This document shows positions 9,502-18,780 of a DNA stretch of 64,000 nucleotides, in pieces. The stretch's first letter is position 1, and each line of letters opens with the position of its first letter. The position numbers and the translations under genes were made by a program. Source of the stretch: Pseudobdellovibrionaceae bacterium (GTDB taxonomy: Bacteria; Bdellovibrionota; Bdellovibrionia; Bdellovibrionales; UBA1609); contig JACKAM010000003.1 of the NCBI GenBank assembly GCA_020635075.1, positions 186,001 through 250,000 of the forward strand, in the 5' to 3' direction. The notes beneath the pieces were generated by a model. The model was given only the letters and a program-made list of their open reading frames with translations, had not been told where the DNA came from and ran no database searches.

Positions 9502-10296
9502 CTAGGGACGGATACAGCGGGGCTGCTTTCCTTGAGCCTGGGCCTGCTGATAGAGCTGCATGGCGGCCGGCATATTGGACTCCAGATCACCGATGCGGCG
9601 ACTGTTGGAGGGATGGGTGGACAGCCATTCAGGGGGCCCACCACCACTAGCCTTTTGCATATTCCTCCACAGCTGAACGCTCTCGCGAGGATCAAACCCA
9701 GCCATGGCCATGAGCTGCTGACCGATATCATCGGACTCAGACTCCTGTTTGCGGCCATGGGGAAGGATCACCCCGAACTGAGCGCCCAAACCAAGAGCCG
9801 CCATGATGGTGCCGCGATTGCGGTTGGTTTCCAGTAAGAGATCCGTCACCATCAAGCCCGCCTGAGCCGCCATAGCCTGGGAAACTCTCTCGGCACCATG
9901 ACGGGCAATCACGTGTCCCACCTCGTGACCGAGAACAGCTGCCAATTGATCCGCTGAAGTGGCCACCTTGAGCATTCCTGTATGCACACCAATTTTTCCA
10001 CCAGGAAGGGCAAAGGCATTGGCCGAGTTATCGCGAAACACCACCACTTCCCAGCTGGCCACACCCGTGTGATCCACAGCCACATCGGTAATGGCATTGG
10101 CCACACATTTAACATAGGAATTGATGGCTGAATTGTATTCACGCGGAACCTTACTCTTCATTTCATCAAAGGCCTGAGACCCCATGGAGTTCATCTCAGA
10201 ATCCGAAACCAAGAGAAATTGGCGGCGTCCAGTGGGTGAGGTGGCACAGCTGAAGATCAAGACGAGTGAGGCTGAGATAAAGATCAAATGTTTCAT
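9502..10296 (-). CDS. M48-family zinc metalloprotease lipoprotein
   Basis: The start at 10296 begins a lipoprotein signal (MKHLIFISASLVLIFSC). The 264-residue product has the zinc-binding HEXXH motif as GHEVGHVIARHGAERVSQ (about residue 128) with the third ligand Glu probably in ESESDDIGQQLMAMAGFDP, and the family's STHPSNSRRI block near the C-terminus. M48 lipoproteins of this size (LoiP/BepA-like, without TPR) degrade or help fold envelope proteins. Predicted to face the periplasm. Monocistronic. Confidence 0.88.
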   Translation of the reverse strand: MKHLIFISASLVLIFSCATSPTGRRQFLLVSDSEMNSMGSQAFDEMKSKVPREYNSAINSYVKCVANAITDVAVDHTGVASWEVVVFRDNSANAFALPGGKIGVHTGMLKVATSADQLAAVLGHEVGHVIARHGAERVSQAMAAQAGLMVTDLLLETNRNRGTIMAALGLGAQFGVILPHGRKQESESDDIGQQLMAMAGFDPRESVQLWRNMQKASGGGPPEWLSTHPSNSRRIGDLESNMPAAMQLYQQAQAQGKQPRCIRP

Positions 10297-10421
10297 AGGC
10301 GCCCAGACTAACACAGCCCGCAATTCATCAACCAGGCTTTTCCAGCTAAAGAACTTGTAAATGGCAAAATGCGCCATCAAAAAAACTCGACACCCTTGAG
10401 GGAATGTTCAAGCATTGGGGC

Positions 10422-10808
10422 ATGAGAAAAATTCTATTTGCCCTGATCGCCTTTGTCCTTCTGAGTTGTTTGTCCAGTGCCACCCTTGCCGAAGAGTGGA
10501 TTGAGCGCATCAATGTGCGGGATTGCTTCGGCGCCGAAAACAATCCCTTTGGATTTGAAAGCTGCATGAATCGCAACCTCCGCGTGGTCGGCGAAACCAT
10601 CGGATTGATTCTTCAGGACTGCTACGGAGTCGAGTACAACCCCTTTGGCTACGAGAACTGCATGAACGACCGTTGGCGACGGGTCGCCGCCACGGTGAGA
10701 AACTCCGGGCTCAGGTACTGCTACAACCTAGATGCTGCTCCCTTTAACTACGAGCACTGTTCCCGACAGAACTGGCGGCGATTGAGTCGCATCGCGATTG
10801 TTGAATAG
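10422..10808 (+). CDS. Secreted cysteine-repeat protein
   Basis: The ATG at 10422 follows TTGGGGC and starts a signal peptide (MRKILFALIAFVLLSCLSSATLA/EE). The mature part of about 105 residues is made of three imperfect repeats of about 37 residues, each with two cysteines framing a Pro-Phe core: DCFGAENNPFGFESCMN, DCYGVEYNPFGYENCMN, YCYNLDAAPFNYEHCSRQ, each followed by an RNLRVV/RWRRVA/NWRRLS tail. The even cysteine spacing suggests one disulfide per repeat. Not a family I can name. Confidence 0.65.
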   Translation: MRKILFALIAFVLLSCLSSATLAEEWIERINVRDCFGAENNPFGFESCMNRNLRVVGETIGLILQDCYGVEYNPFGYENCMNDRWRRVAATVRNSGLRYCYNLDAAPFNYEHCSRQNWRRLSRIAIVE

Positions 10809-10860
10809 ACATTGTAGAGTTTCAGCTAACTAATTTTGTACACAACTTTTTGGGGGTATC

Positions 10861-11313
10861 ATGAAGTTGCTTCTATCTGGGCTGTTCGCCTGTCTGTTTC
10901 TATTGCCAGTAGCCAAAGCCGATCCATCCATGACCTGTGAGTTCCGCCAAGGATTTGACGGCGCTTATATCAGTGCCATCAACATCGATGTTGTTTTGGC
11001 TTTTCAGGGCGGCAAAGTTCCGGGGCGGTTTTTGAAGTGCAATTACAAATTGCGCGATGGCGGCATTGTACTGAAAGAATCCACTCTTTACTGCCGCGAC
11101 ACTAACAATCAGCCCACTGGCCCGATCCCGATTGAAGTCTTTCACGAGGACAGCAATGGCCGAATCCACCACCGAATTCGACCTCTCGAAGGGCATGCTA
11201 ACGCTCTAGGATTTGAGGAGTTTGAGGCCGCCTACGATTACGACGGGTCAGGCGGCCAGATCAATGTGGTCTTTGCCGGCCAACAACTGGGCGGCAAAGC
11301 TCGCTGTTTCTGA
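10861..11313 (+). CDS. Secreted protein of unknown function
   Basis: A 150-residue protein with a clear Sec signal (MKLLLSGLFACLFLLPVAKA/D). The mature domain has four cysteines (MTCEFR, LKCNYK, LYCRDT, KARCF) and alternating strands, suggesting a small disulfide-bonded beta domain. The ribosome site is GGGGGT just before the ATG. Its stop abuts the stop of the converging gene (TGATCA palindrome at 11311-11316). Confidence 0.6.
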   Translation: MKLLLSGLFACLFLLPVAKADPSMTCEFRQGFDGAYISAINIDVVLAFQGGKVPGRFLKCNYKLRDGGIVLKESTLYCRDTNNQPTGPIPIEVFHEDSNGRIHHRIRPLEGHANALGFEEFEAAYDYDGSGGQINVVFAGQQLGGKARCF

Positions 11314-11706
11314 TCAGCCTGGAGTCAGAGTGACCGGGTTCTCGTCCCGGTCAAAAACCAGGTACTTGTCCACATCCATTCCACTTGAAATGGTTGTGGT
11401 CATTCTTTCCAAAAAGTGGCCCGCCTCTTCGGAGGAGGGCTCAATTCCGTTCACTCCAGAAAGAGCGGCAATGAAAACAAAATTCCAGTTCTTGTTGATG
11501 CCGTCGGCTTCTTTTACCAGAGCTTTGAAGTCACCCACTTCATTGGGAAGCATATCCACACAGATCATGGGTGTAATGGTCCCACGCTGTTGACCCGAGT
11601 CGCTGGTCGTCTCTGCATTGGCTTGAGCAAAGAGAAATAAGAGTCTCTGAGGCTCCGGCTGACTCTGGGCTGTCTTAATTAAGTCTTGAAAATTGGCAAT
11701 GGCCAT
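11314..11706 (-). CDS. Cytoplasmic protein of unknown function
   Basis: A 130-residue protein with no signal peptide. It begins MAIANFQDLIKTAQSQPEPQRLLFLFAQA and has a block VGDFKALVKEADGINKNWNFVFIAALSG. I do not recognise a family, though the N-terminus looks like a helical domain followed by an alpha/beta sheet. It converges on the secreted-protein gene with directly adjoining stop codons. The 275 bases upstream, to 11981, hold no gene I can support. Confidence 0.55.
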   Translation of the reverse strand: MAIANFQDLIKTAQSQPEPQRLLFLFAQANAETTSDSGQQRGTITPMICVDMLPNEVGDFKALVKEADGINKNWNFVFIAALSGVNGIEPSSEEAGHFLERMTTTISSGMDVDKYLVFDRDENPVTLTPG

Positions 11707-11981
11707 ATCCGATCCCTTTCGTATGACGCAAACTCATATCCGCTTATCTACCTTCTCTGATGGAGGAACTCAAACCCCTTGTCGGCAAATAGGGCCGAGT
11801 TGGGGTATTTTGACTCCTGGCGCCAATCAGTTCTAATGGCGATGAGATGGGGCATTTGTAATCGGGTTAAATTGCCGCCTTTTCCCAGATCTAGTGGGAA
11901 AAGCCCGACCCCTATGTTACGGACGCTACATCATTATTAAAGAGCGGTGTTGCGCGGCCAAAGATGTTTGGAGGGGGATCC

Positions 11982-12917
11982 ATGCAAGTCTTGAGTCTTT
12001 TGTTTTCACTAGTTATTGCCTGTTCGGCCTTTGCGGCCCAAGTTTTTGAAACCAGCGACTTGGCTGACGTTCATGCCAAAGCCGTGGAAATCGCCCCACA
12101 ATATGGGGGCAGCCAAAATGTGTTGGTGGTTTTTGATCTAGACAACACACTCTTGAAGCAATCCCAGTCCCTGGGCTCTGATCAGTGGTTTCGCTGGCAA
12201 GAGGATGCGGTTCTCAACAACAAGGAAATCCCGAGCAAGGTGGCCAAGGACTTTTCTGAACTCCTCGATGTGCAAGGTGTGTTGTTTTATCTCAGCCCTA
12301 TGGAGAGCACCCAATCCGATGCCCCAGCAATACTCAGCCAACTCAAGGCGAAGGGCTTTGCGGTGATTGCTCTGACTTCGAGAGGAATGGAGTTCCGCGA
12401 CGCCACCATGAAACACATGAGAAATGGATTTGAGTTTTCAAGCTTTGGCTATAGTGGCAAGTCCAGCCACGCCTTTTTGCCTTACAACAATCAAGACCTG
12501 TCTTCCATTGGCCTTCCGGCTGACCTGGATCCACAGATTATCAAAAGTCTTAAGCTGGACAAGCCCGCCCGCCCGGTGAACTTCACCGACGGTGTGTTTT
12601 TTAGTGGCGGCCAACACAAAGGGGCCATGATGTTGGCGATTTTGCATCTGCTCAGCCTCAAACCAAAAGCCGTGATCTTTGTCGACGACCAAACAAAACA
12701 CGTGGATCGCATGGGCCAGGCTCTGGCTCTTAAGCCCATTGATCTCTATGGCTTTCGCTATTCGCGCATTGATCGCGAGGTGCAGGATTTCGAACTTCCC
12801 GATTCACCGGAAAAGTCGCGTTCCGTTTTTGATTGGGAAAATCTGCGTAACACAGTGAAGAGTATATTCGGGCAGAAAGCCCTACCAGCTGAGCCGCAAG
12901 CGGCAGGAGTTCAATAA
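11982..12917 (+). CDS. DUF2608-like HAD-superfamily secreted protein
   Basis: The ATG at 11982 is preceded by GGAGGGGGATC; an upstream in-frame ATG at 11964 is less likely. The 311-residue protein has a signal peptide (to AFAAQ) and the HAD nucleophile motif VVFDLDNTLLKQ (DXDNT, about residue 50), motif II ALTSRG (about 130), and motif III/IV AVIFVDDQTKH (about 230). This pattern matches the DUF2608 group. Phosphatase activity in the periplasm is plausible but the substrate is unknown. The stop overlaps the next ATG by one base. Confidence 0.75.
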   Translation: MQVLSLLFSLVIACSAFAAQVFETSDLADVHAKAVEIAPQYGGSQNVLVVFDLDNTLLKQSQSLGSDQWFRWQEDAVLNNKEIPSKVAKDFSELLDVQGVLFYLSPMESTQSDAPAILSQLKAKGFAVIALTSRGMEFRDATMKHMRNGFEFSSFGYSGKSSHAFLPYNNQDLSSIGLPADLDPQIIKSLKLDKPARPVNFTDGVFFSGGQHKGAMMLAILHLLSLKPKAVIFVDDQTKHVDRMGQALALKPIDLYGFRYSRIDREVQDFELPDSPEKSRSVFDWENLRNTVKSIFGQKALPAEPQAAGVQ

Positions 12918-13810
12918 TGAAGATAGTTTCTCCTTTTGTAGGTTTGATTGCGACCCTCAGTTTGTTAGTGGTTTCGGCGACGGCCTCCGCCTCATCGGAA
13001 AAGGAAATGACCACCAAATCGGTGTTCACCACTCCGACCTCTTGGCTGGGCCTAAAGCCCAATCGCTTTGGCGGTTCTTACTTTGGCTGGTTCTTTATGA
13101 ACGGCGAAGCCTTTAATCGCGGAAACCCAGATGATTCATTTTCCATTCAAAACTTTGGCCTGACCTACAAGACTGAAAGTAACACCACCTGGGGACTGTG
13201 GTACGCCAGCACTCTGGCCTGGGATGAGAAAGGCCAGTCCAATCACGAAACCGCCAACCCTTATATTGAAGTGAATAAGTTTGGCATGGCCAAGATTTTT
13301 GGCGATGTTACGGTTAGCGCAATGGCCCAACTGTATGTTCCGGTGACCGAAGAGTGGCGAGAGAATGGAACAACAGAAGTCTTTGGTTTTGCTTGGCTCA
13401 ACAAACCCCTGTCCAAGCATTGGGAACTGGAGTATCACGCCAATCCCCGCTACTCTCACCACAAGCGTTGGCGCACCACTAAAGTAAATGACAGTGGCGA
13501 AACTGAAGTTCACGGCCTTCCCGGCTTCTTGTATCTGCAAGAGCTTAAAGCCCGCTACATTGCCACGCAAAACCTTAAAGTGTTTCAATTACTGGGTCTG
13601 CAAACCGAGTGGCGCCATCGGGGTGCTCACAGCGATGCATTCAAGGAAATGTTGGAAATAGAAACGGGAGTCGAGTGGTTGGCCAACAAACACTTGTGGC
13701 TGCAAGCGTCTATTCGTCAGAATATTGTGAGCCAACCCTATTTTAGGGACTTCAACCTTTACCCAGAAGATCAAACCGAGTATCAGTTGCGGTTGTTAGC
13801 CAACATGTAA
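12917..13810 (+). CDS. Outer-membrane beta-barrel-like protein
   Basis: A 297-residue protein with a signal peptide (cleavage near ASA/SSEKE). The mature region is rich in aromatic alternating strands (GGSYFGWFFMNGEAF, TWGLWYASTLAW, HWELEYHANPRYSH, WRHRGAHSDAF). It starts within the stop of the HAD gene (TAATG), so the two are translationally coupled. A porin-like or channel role is inference; no named family seen. Confidence 0.6.
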   Translation: MKIVSPFVGLIATLSLLVVSATASASSEKEMTTKSVFTTPTSWLGLKPNRFGGSYFGWFFMNGEAFNRGNPDDSFSIQNFGLTYKTESNTTWGLWYASTLAWDEKGQSNHETANPYIEVNKFGMAKIFGDVTVSAMAQLYVPVTEEWRENGTTEVFGFAWLNKPLSKHWELEYHANPRYSHHKRWRTTKVNDSGETEVHGLPGFLYLQELKARYIATQNLKVFQLLGLQTEWRHRGAHSDAFKEMLEIETGVEWLANKHLWLQASIRQNIVSQPYFRDFNLYPEDQTEYQLRLLANM

Positions 13811-13858
13811 CAACAGTACGGGAACCGGGGCCCGCCTTTTACCCATAAGGGGGGATCT

Positions 13859-14302
13859 ATGAAGTCACTACTACTGGCTCTTGCAGCCATATTTATCACC
13901 GTTTCCCAAGCCGACGCTGCAATTCGCTGGCCCTGCGGCGCTTCAAAAAACATCGATGAGAATTCCACTTGGGAAGAAATCGATAAAAGTCTTGCCGTTA
14001 AAGGGGCCTACCCCATGGTGCAGATTAACGGTCATTTTATTACTGTCGACTGGCTTTGCCATGACGAAGCCAATGACATGATCGTTTCCAAGCGCGCTAT
14101 TGCTGAGTGTTTGGAAAATGAAACCAATGAGCGCGGCGACTGCATCAAGTGGGCTGGCAAAATCCTAAGTAGGCCACGTGTTACGGACAAAAAGACCATT
14201 GCTCTGGACTATCGCGTGGATGTGATTACCAACTCGAGCAGCACTTCCTGCTCAGCGAAACTTTTTGTTAAAGATTACTCCATGGACAAGTGCGATCTTT
14301 AA
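13859..14302 (+). CDS. Secreted protein of unknown function
   Basis: A 147-residue protein preceded by AAGGGGGG and starting with a signal peptide (MKSLLLALAAIFITVSQADA/A). The mature part has seven cysteines, including WPCGASKN, WLCHDE, CLEN, DCIKW, SCSAK and KCDL, so it is probably disulfide-stabilised in the periplasm or outside the cell. No family recognised. Confidence 0.6.
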   Translation: MKSLLLALAAIFITVSQADAAIRWPCGASKNIDENSTWEEIDKSLAVKGAYPMVQINGHFITVDWLCHDEANDMIVSKRAIAECLENETNERGDCIKWAGKILSRPRVTDKKTIALDYRVDVITNSSSTSCSAKLFVKDYSMDKCDL

Positions 14303-14449
14303 TCCGTCTTAAGATCTGTGGTGCGCGGCATCTCATCCTTATGGGCTGCTGCGCCACCTCTTCTCGTTTTCCTTTCAATTGCCAATTGTTCTTGCCTCCA
14401 CTCATCCCCAAGTGCCAATGATGAGTCTAAACTCATCAACGGGGGTATT

Positions 14450-14881
14450 ATGGGTAAGATTGCGTTTTTGGTTTCGAGCATCGTCCTTTGTTCATCGGCC
14501 TGGGCAGCGGGCAACAAGTGCCCATCAGACCCAGCCCTTTTGCAGGCTGGCTGGGTGATCCACCCGACGGGTGATTTCAGAACCATCGCTGGCAAAGTGG
14601 AAAAGTGGTTTACTTCAGAACCTAAAAATTTTGTCGATGACCTTAGTGGCACCATTTATTCATCGGTTGCCTCTAAGTTGGTGACCATCACCTCTTTTGA
14701 TTATCTTCCCACTCCTCAAGGTGAGATGTTTGGCGATGTGGCCTTTTTCACTGATTTTCGCTCCGGCGAATTGATCGAAGTGCGCTGGTACGACCAAGGC
14801 AAGCGCCATGTGGTCTATGACAAATCCCAGACTCCATGCGCCACCAACTCCATTCCTATGGCGGAGAACGCCCTGTTTTAG
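14450..14881 (+). CDS. Secreted protein of unknown function
   Basis: The ATG at 14450 is preceded by CGGGGGT and opens a signal peptide (MGKIAFLVSSIVLCSSAWA/AG). A longer in-frame reading from 14318 is rejected because it lacks a ribosome site and would bury the signal. The 143-residue product has two cysteines (KCPSD, TPCATN) and no recognised domain. It is one of several small exported proteins in tandem here. Confidence 0.55.
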   Translation: MGKIAFLVSSIVLCSSAWAAGNKCPSDPALLQAGWVIHPTGDFRTIAGKVEKWFTSEPKNFVDDLSGTIYSSVASKLVTITSFDYLPTPQGEMFGDVAFFTDFRSGELIEVRWYDQGKRHVVYDKSQTPCATNSIPMAENALF

Positions 14882-14963
14882 GGAAATCTGAAGGGACAAG
14901 GCAACAAGACTTGCATGGGGGCCTTTTCCCCGCAAAAAGAATCTGGAAACTAAGGGAGGGGCC

Positions 14964-16352
14964 ATGCGATTTCTAGCCACAATACTTATTGGCTTGGTGA
15001 TATTGGGCTGCCAGAGTCCGGCAAAAATCAAAACTATGGTGACCGATTACGGGGACACCTTTAAGGGCCCGGGCAAATTGGGCTTCATCCAGGTTGCGAC
15101 TTCCAGCCACGAGACCTTTATTAATGTCATGGCCCCCCGGAACCGGGAGTACAAGTTTGCCATTGAACAAAATGGCCAAGCGGTTGGCAAAGTAGAGGTC
15201 CTGGGAAAAACGACTCCCTCTCCCCTGCACTGGCAGGTTATTAACCTGCGAATTTCGGAGCTCAACCCTGGCACTCAATATCGGCTCCTGGCCCAACTCG
15301 CCAACAACAATGAAGTGGTGGATAGTCGATTGTTTTCCACCTTTAAGGACAAGTGGGAAAGGCCCCTGCGTTTTGCCCTGGGCTCTTGTATGTCCGAAGA
15401 CTTTTCCTTTAAGCACATCCAGGACAAGATTTGGGATCATATGCTGGCTCAGAATCCTGACTTCATCGTCCTGAACGGGGATGTGGTCTATGTGGATTCT
15501 TATGATTTTGTTCCTCGTGACAAGGCCACAGAGACGGATATTTGGCAGCGCTACCTGCACAGTATTGAGGTGATTCCTCTTTTTCATCGGGAAAAGTTGG
15601 TTCCAATTTTGGCGACTTGGGACGATCACGACTATGGGACCAATGACTCTGACAAGACATTTGCGGGAAAGGGGTTCGCCCGCCAGGCCTTTCAGGCTTT
15701 TTTTGGCAGCCCCGATATTGCCAACGTGCATGAAAACGGCAAGGGAGGGGTCTACAAGCTCTTTCAAGTTGCGGGTCAAAGATTCTTTCTTCTCGATAAC
15801 CGCTATTTCCGCGAAGCGCGTGGTTCTAAGAACGCCTTCGCCCATTGGGGGCGCGAACAACACTCCTGGCTGATCAATCACCTCAAGGCCAATGACCGAC
15901 CGGCTTGGCTTATCAATGGCGGACAGTTTTTTGCTCCTGCGATTTTGATTGATGGCCGCGATGGCAAGAAGCGCCAGATCAATGAAACCTTTATGGCAGA
16001 TCATCCTGTTCACTTTCGCCAGCTGATGAACGACCTGAAGTCAGTGAAGGCTCCCGTCCTATTTGCCTCAGGAGACATTCATTTTTCAGAGCTTTTGGAA
16101 ATTGAAGCCAACCAAATTGGCTACAAAACCTTTGAGCTGACCTCCAGCCCACTTCACTCCTATATTTTTCGTAACAAACCTGGTGAGCCAGAACTGTGGG
16201 ACAATCCGCGGCGAATTGCCGGGGCCAAGGACCACAACTATTTGCTTATCGAAACTCAGCTGGGTGCCGAGGGTTGGGTCAACCATGTTCAGTCCCTAGG
16301 CATGAAGCAAAACAAGGCCCTGTTTAGCAAAAAACTGGTGGTCAATCGCTAA
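14964..16352 (+). CDS. PhoD-like alkaline phosphatase D family lipoprotein
   Basis: A 462-residue protein. The lipobox LVILGC ends the signal at about residue 16. A fibronectin-like N-terminal domain (LRISELNPGTQYRLLAQLA) is followed by the PhoD metallophosphatase core: FALGSCM, FIVLNGDVVYVD (metal-ligand Asp), ILATWDDHDYGTND (the family DDHD motif) and a late FASGDIHFSEL histidine motif. PhoD enzymes are phosphodiesterases/monoesterases that use Ca/Fe. Here it is anchored in the envelope instead of Tat-exported, since no twin-arginine motif is present. Confidence 0.87.
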   Translation: MRFLATILIGLVILGCQSPAKIKTMVTDYGDTFKGPGKLGFIQVATSSHETFINVMAPRNREYKFAIEQNGQAVGKVEVLGKTTPSPLHWQVINLRISELNPGTQYRLLAQLANNNEVVDSRLFSTFKDKWERPLRFALGSCMSEDFSFKHIQDKIWDHMLAQNPDFIVLNGDVVYVDSYDFVPRDKATETDIWQRYLHSIEVIPLFHREKLVPILATWDDHDYGTNDSDKTFAGKGFARQAFQAFFGSPDIANVHENGKGGVYKLFQVAGQRFFLLDNRYFREARGSKNAFAHWGREQHSWLINHLKANDRPAWLINGGQFFAPAILIDGRDGKKRQINETFMADHPVHFRQLMNDLKSVKAPVLFASGDIHFSELLEIEANQIGYKTFELTSSPLHSYIFRNKPGEPELWDNPRRIAGAKDHNYLLIETQLGAEGWVNHVQSLGMKQNKALFSKKLVVNR

Positions 16353-16499
16353 GTTAGGCGATTTCCCAGAGCGGTTAAATATCTGACACCTGACCAGGGT
16401 GTTCCCTATTGAGACAGTTCTACTCGAAACTGTGGCGTCTAGAGGGGGCGCGGAGCTTGCTTTACTTGAGAGCAAATTCCAGTTCATAGGAGGAGTTGG

Positions 16500-16622
16500 A
16501 TGAAACCACCAATCAATCTCATGCGGCCAGCCGACAAACCCACCCGAGAACAACCTTACATTGCATTGACGATCGCCATCCTTGCCAGCATTGCCATGGT
16601 GGTTCACAACTACTTGGGCTGA
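16500..16622 (+). CDS. Small single-pass membrane protein (40 aa)
   Basis: A short gene with a strong ribosome site (AGGAGGAGTTGG then ATG). The translation is 40 residues: a basic/polar N-terminal half (MKPPINLMRPADKPTREQ) and one hydrophobic helix (YIALTIAILASIAMVVHNYLG). A single membrane helix with the N-terminus inside is likely. It is too short for family assignment. Its setting, alone between two phosphoesterase genes, gives no role. Confidence 0.5.
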   Translation: MKPPINLMRPADKPTREQPYIALTIAILASIAMVVHNYLG

Positions 16623-16762
16623 GGCTGATGTGATCGCAGTTCGCCTCCAGGATCTGCGGTCCGTCATTTCGATTCCGACCATAACCTGCCAGTCCATCGG
16701 TTGACTCCCTGGTTGCATCCAATATTCTCTCCCTAGCAGGTCTCACGATCCGGGAGGGATTC

Positions 16763-17857
16763 ATGAAGAGAGCAAGCCGCTCGCCACGCCTGATCCGACT
16801 CACGCTTTTCTGCCTGACATCGTTTTTTGCCTTATCTGTTTTGGCAGAACCAACTCCTGAAAATTTCAAAGTCGCATTTATCGGTGACTTGGGAATCAGT
16901 TCGGCTTCCAAAAAGATCCTGCAGTTAATCAAAGCCGACGGAGCCCAACTGGTGCTCCACCAAGGGGACTTCGACTACCGGGATAATCCGGCGGCCTGGG
17001 AACATCTGGTGGATTCAGTTTTGGGCCATGACTTTCCCTATATTGCTTCAGCCGGCAACCATGACGCCAAAGACTGGTTTGGCAGCAATGGCTATCGGGA
17101 CCGTCTGGAAAAGCGTTCGCGCCGCGTTCAGGGGATGGCCTGCTCGGGTGACCACGGAGTCAACGGCGTCTGCGTCTATAAGGGAATGCTTTTTATTACT
17201 TCAGGGGTCGGTTCCATTGGTCGCGGCACTCTCCCCTATCTTCAGGGCGTCCTCAAACAATCAGATCCCTTTGTGTGGAAAATTTGCTCCTGGCACAAAC
17301 AACAGGCCAGTTACCAAATGGGACAAAAGAAGAGTGAGGTGCCATGGGATTACTACCGCGTTTGTCGCGAAAATGGAGCGATCATCGCCCAGGGACATGA
17401 GCATTCCTACTCTCGCACCCACACCATCACTAGCTTTAGCTCTCATTCCATTCTCAACCGCTCCAATCAACTACGGGTTGGACCTGGCATGAGCTTTACC
17501 TTTACCCAGGGGCTGGGAGGGGAAAAACTCCGCGGACAACATCTTTGCCGCGGCAAGGGGGACTGCCCCCACTGGGCTTCCATCTACACCACAGATCAGG
17601 GGGCTGAACCTGCCGTATTATTTTGCACCTTTAATTTGGGCGGACAGGAAAACTTGGCCGAGTGCCACCTTAAAACCATCAGCAATAAAGTGATCGATCA
17701 GTTTTCAGTGGTGAGCGAGAACAACACATTTGGCAAACCCCTGCGATCTCCGTCTGCGGTGAAGAAAGCGCGCCCCACCTCTATTTATTTCCCCACGGAA
17801 ATGTCTGACATGAATGACGTGTGGGTGACCAAGGACGAGCTAAAAGAGTGCGAGTAA
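16763..17857 (+). CDS. Secreted calcineurin-like metallophosphoesterase (purple acid phosphatase-like)
   Basis: A 364-residue protein with a signal peptide (to VLA/EP). Metal-binding motifs run in family order: FIGDLGIS (D-x-G variant of DxH), HQGDFDYRDNP (GDxxY), ASAGNHDAKDW (GNHD), CSWHKQQ, and AQGHEHSYSRTH (GHxH). The Tyr in GDFDYR fits purple-acid-phosphatase-type enzymes. It probably hydrolyses phosphoesters in the periplasm or outside the cell. A second envelope phosphatase close to the PhoD-like gene may mean a phosphate-scavenging cluster. Confidence 0.85.
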   Translation: MKRASRSPRLIRLTLFCLTSFFALSVLAEPTPENFKVAFIGDLGISSASKKILQLIKADGAQLVLHQGDFDYRDNPAAWEHLVDSVLGHDFPYIASAGNHDAKDWFGSNGYRDRLEKRSRRVQGMACSGDHGVNGVCVYKGMLFITSGVGSIGRGTLPYLQGVLKQSDPFVWKICSWHKQQASYQMGQKKSEVPWDYYRVCRENGAIIAQGHEHSYSRTHTITSFSSHSILNRSNQLRVGPGMSFTFTQGLGGEKLRGQHLCRGKGDCPHWASIYTTDQGAEPAVLFCTFNLGGQENLAECHLKTISNKVIDQFSVVSENNTFGKPLRSPSAVKKARPTSIYFPTEMSDMNDVWVTKDELKECE

Positions 17858-18043
17858 TCTTGATCTACCAAAGGGGGTTTAACGCTACTCCCCTTAAGAG
17901 CAGATTCCCCGTTGAAACCCTTGTCAGTTTTGATTGGTCCAACGATTTGTGATGATTTTGGCCACTCAAGCCCTCGGGAGTTCGGCCCAGGCCTTGCTCA
18001 ATTCAATCGTAAATTCGAATAATATCCACTTAGGAGTACCAGG

Positions 18044-18778
18044 ATGCGTACACTCACCATGGCAATGATTGCCCTAATGACCATTTCTCTTTTTTCCTGT
18101 CAAAAAAAGCCCAGTGATTCCGCCGATGAGGTGGCGGCAAAGAACAACAACAACAACAATCCTCCCGGCAACCAAAGCCAGTGGCGGCCCATCCGCATGG
18201 GCGAGATGGCCGACTATGAACTGGACAAAAACTCGCGGAGAACCTCCCCCCTGGTGAATCGCGGGTCAGCAACAGCAAAAGTGGTCAATCAGGGGGGCTC
18301 GGGTGCCAATGCCTTCTATGTGATCAGTTTGGACTACGATATCGATGTCACTTACGTTGGTGGTCAAACCGGCCAACAAAACATCGACACGCCAGCTTAC
18401 TTTTTCACCGATGCCTTAATGGATGAATTGAGACAAAAAAAGCAAATGGACCTGACCTCATTTAAAATTCGCCACTTAGGAATCGAAGATGCCAACACTC
18501 TTGACGGTCAGAGCTATGACAAATGCGACGTGGTGGAAATCTACGATGTCCAACAAGGGGCCTTGGCTCAAGGTCCCAGTGTGATTGGCCTTGCCGAATC
18601 CCTGATGGCGGATACGGCTGCTGCGACCACTGGTACCATGAATGCCAGTGTGGACAACCTCGTGATCCGCGCCCGACTACATCCTTCGGTACCTGTCATG
18701 GGTGCCGTCCAGCTGGACATACAGGCCTCAAGCGGGGGGCTCCCGCTTAAGGCTGGCTTCGATTACAAGAAAAGATAA
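18044..18778 (+). CDS. Lipoprotein of unknown function
   Basis: A 244-residue protein preceded by AGGAG. Signal peptide with lipobox ISLFSC, then an asparagine run (NNNNNNPPGN) as a flexible linker. The mature domain is beta-rich (YVISLDYDIDVTYVGGQ) without a recognised family. It converges with the proline-rich lipoprotein gene; only 2 bases separate the stops. Confidence 0.6.
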   Translation: MRTLTMAMIALMTISLFSCQKKPSDSADEVAAKNNNNNNPPGNQSQWRPIRMGEMADYELDKNSRRTSPLVNRGSATAKVVNQGGSGANAFYVISLDYDIDVTYVGGQTGQQNIDTPAYFFTDALMDELRQKKQMDLTSFKIRHLGIEDANTLDGQSYDKCDVVEIYDVQQGALAQGPSVIGLAESLMADTAAATTGTMNASVDNLVIRARLHPSVPVMGAVQLDIQASSGGLPLKAGFDYKKR

Positions 18779-18780
18779 GT

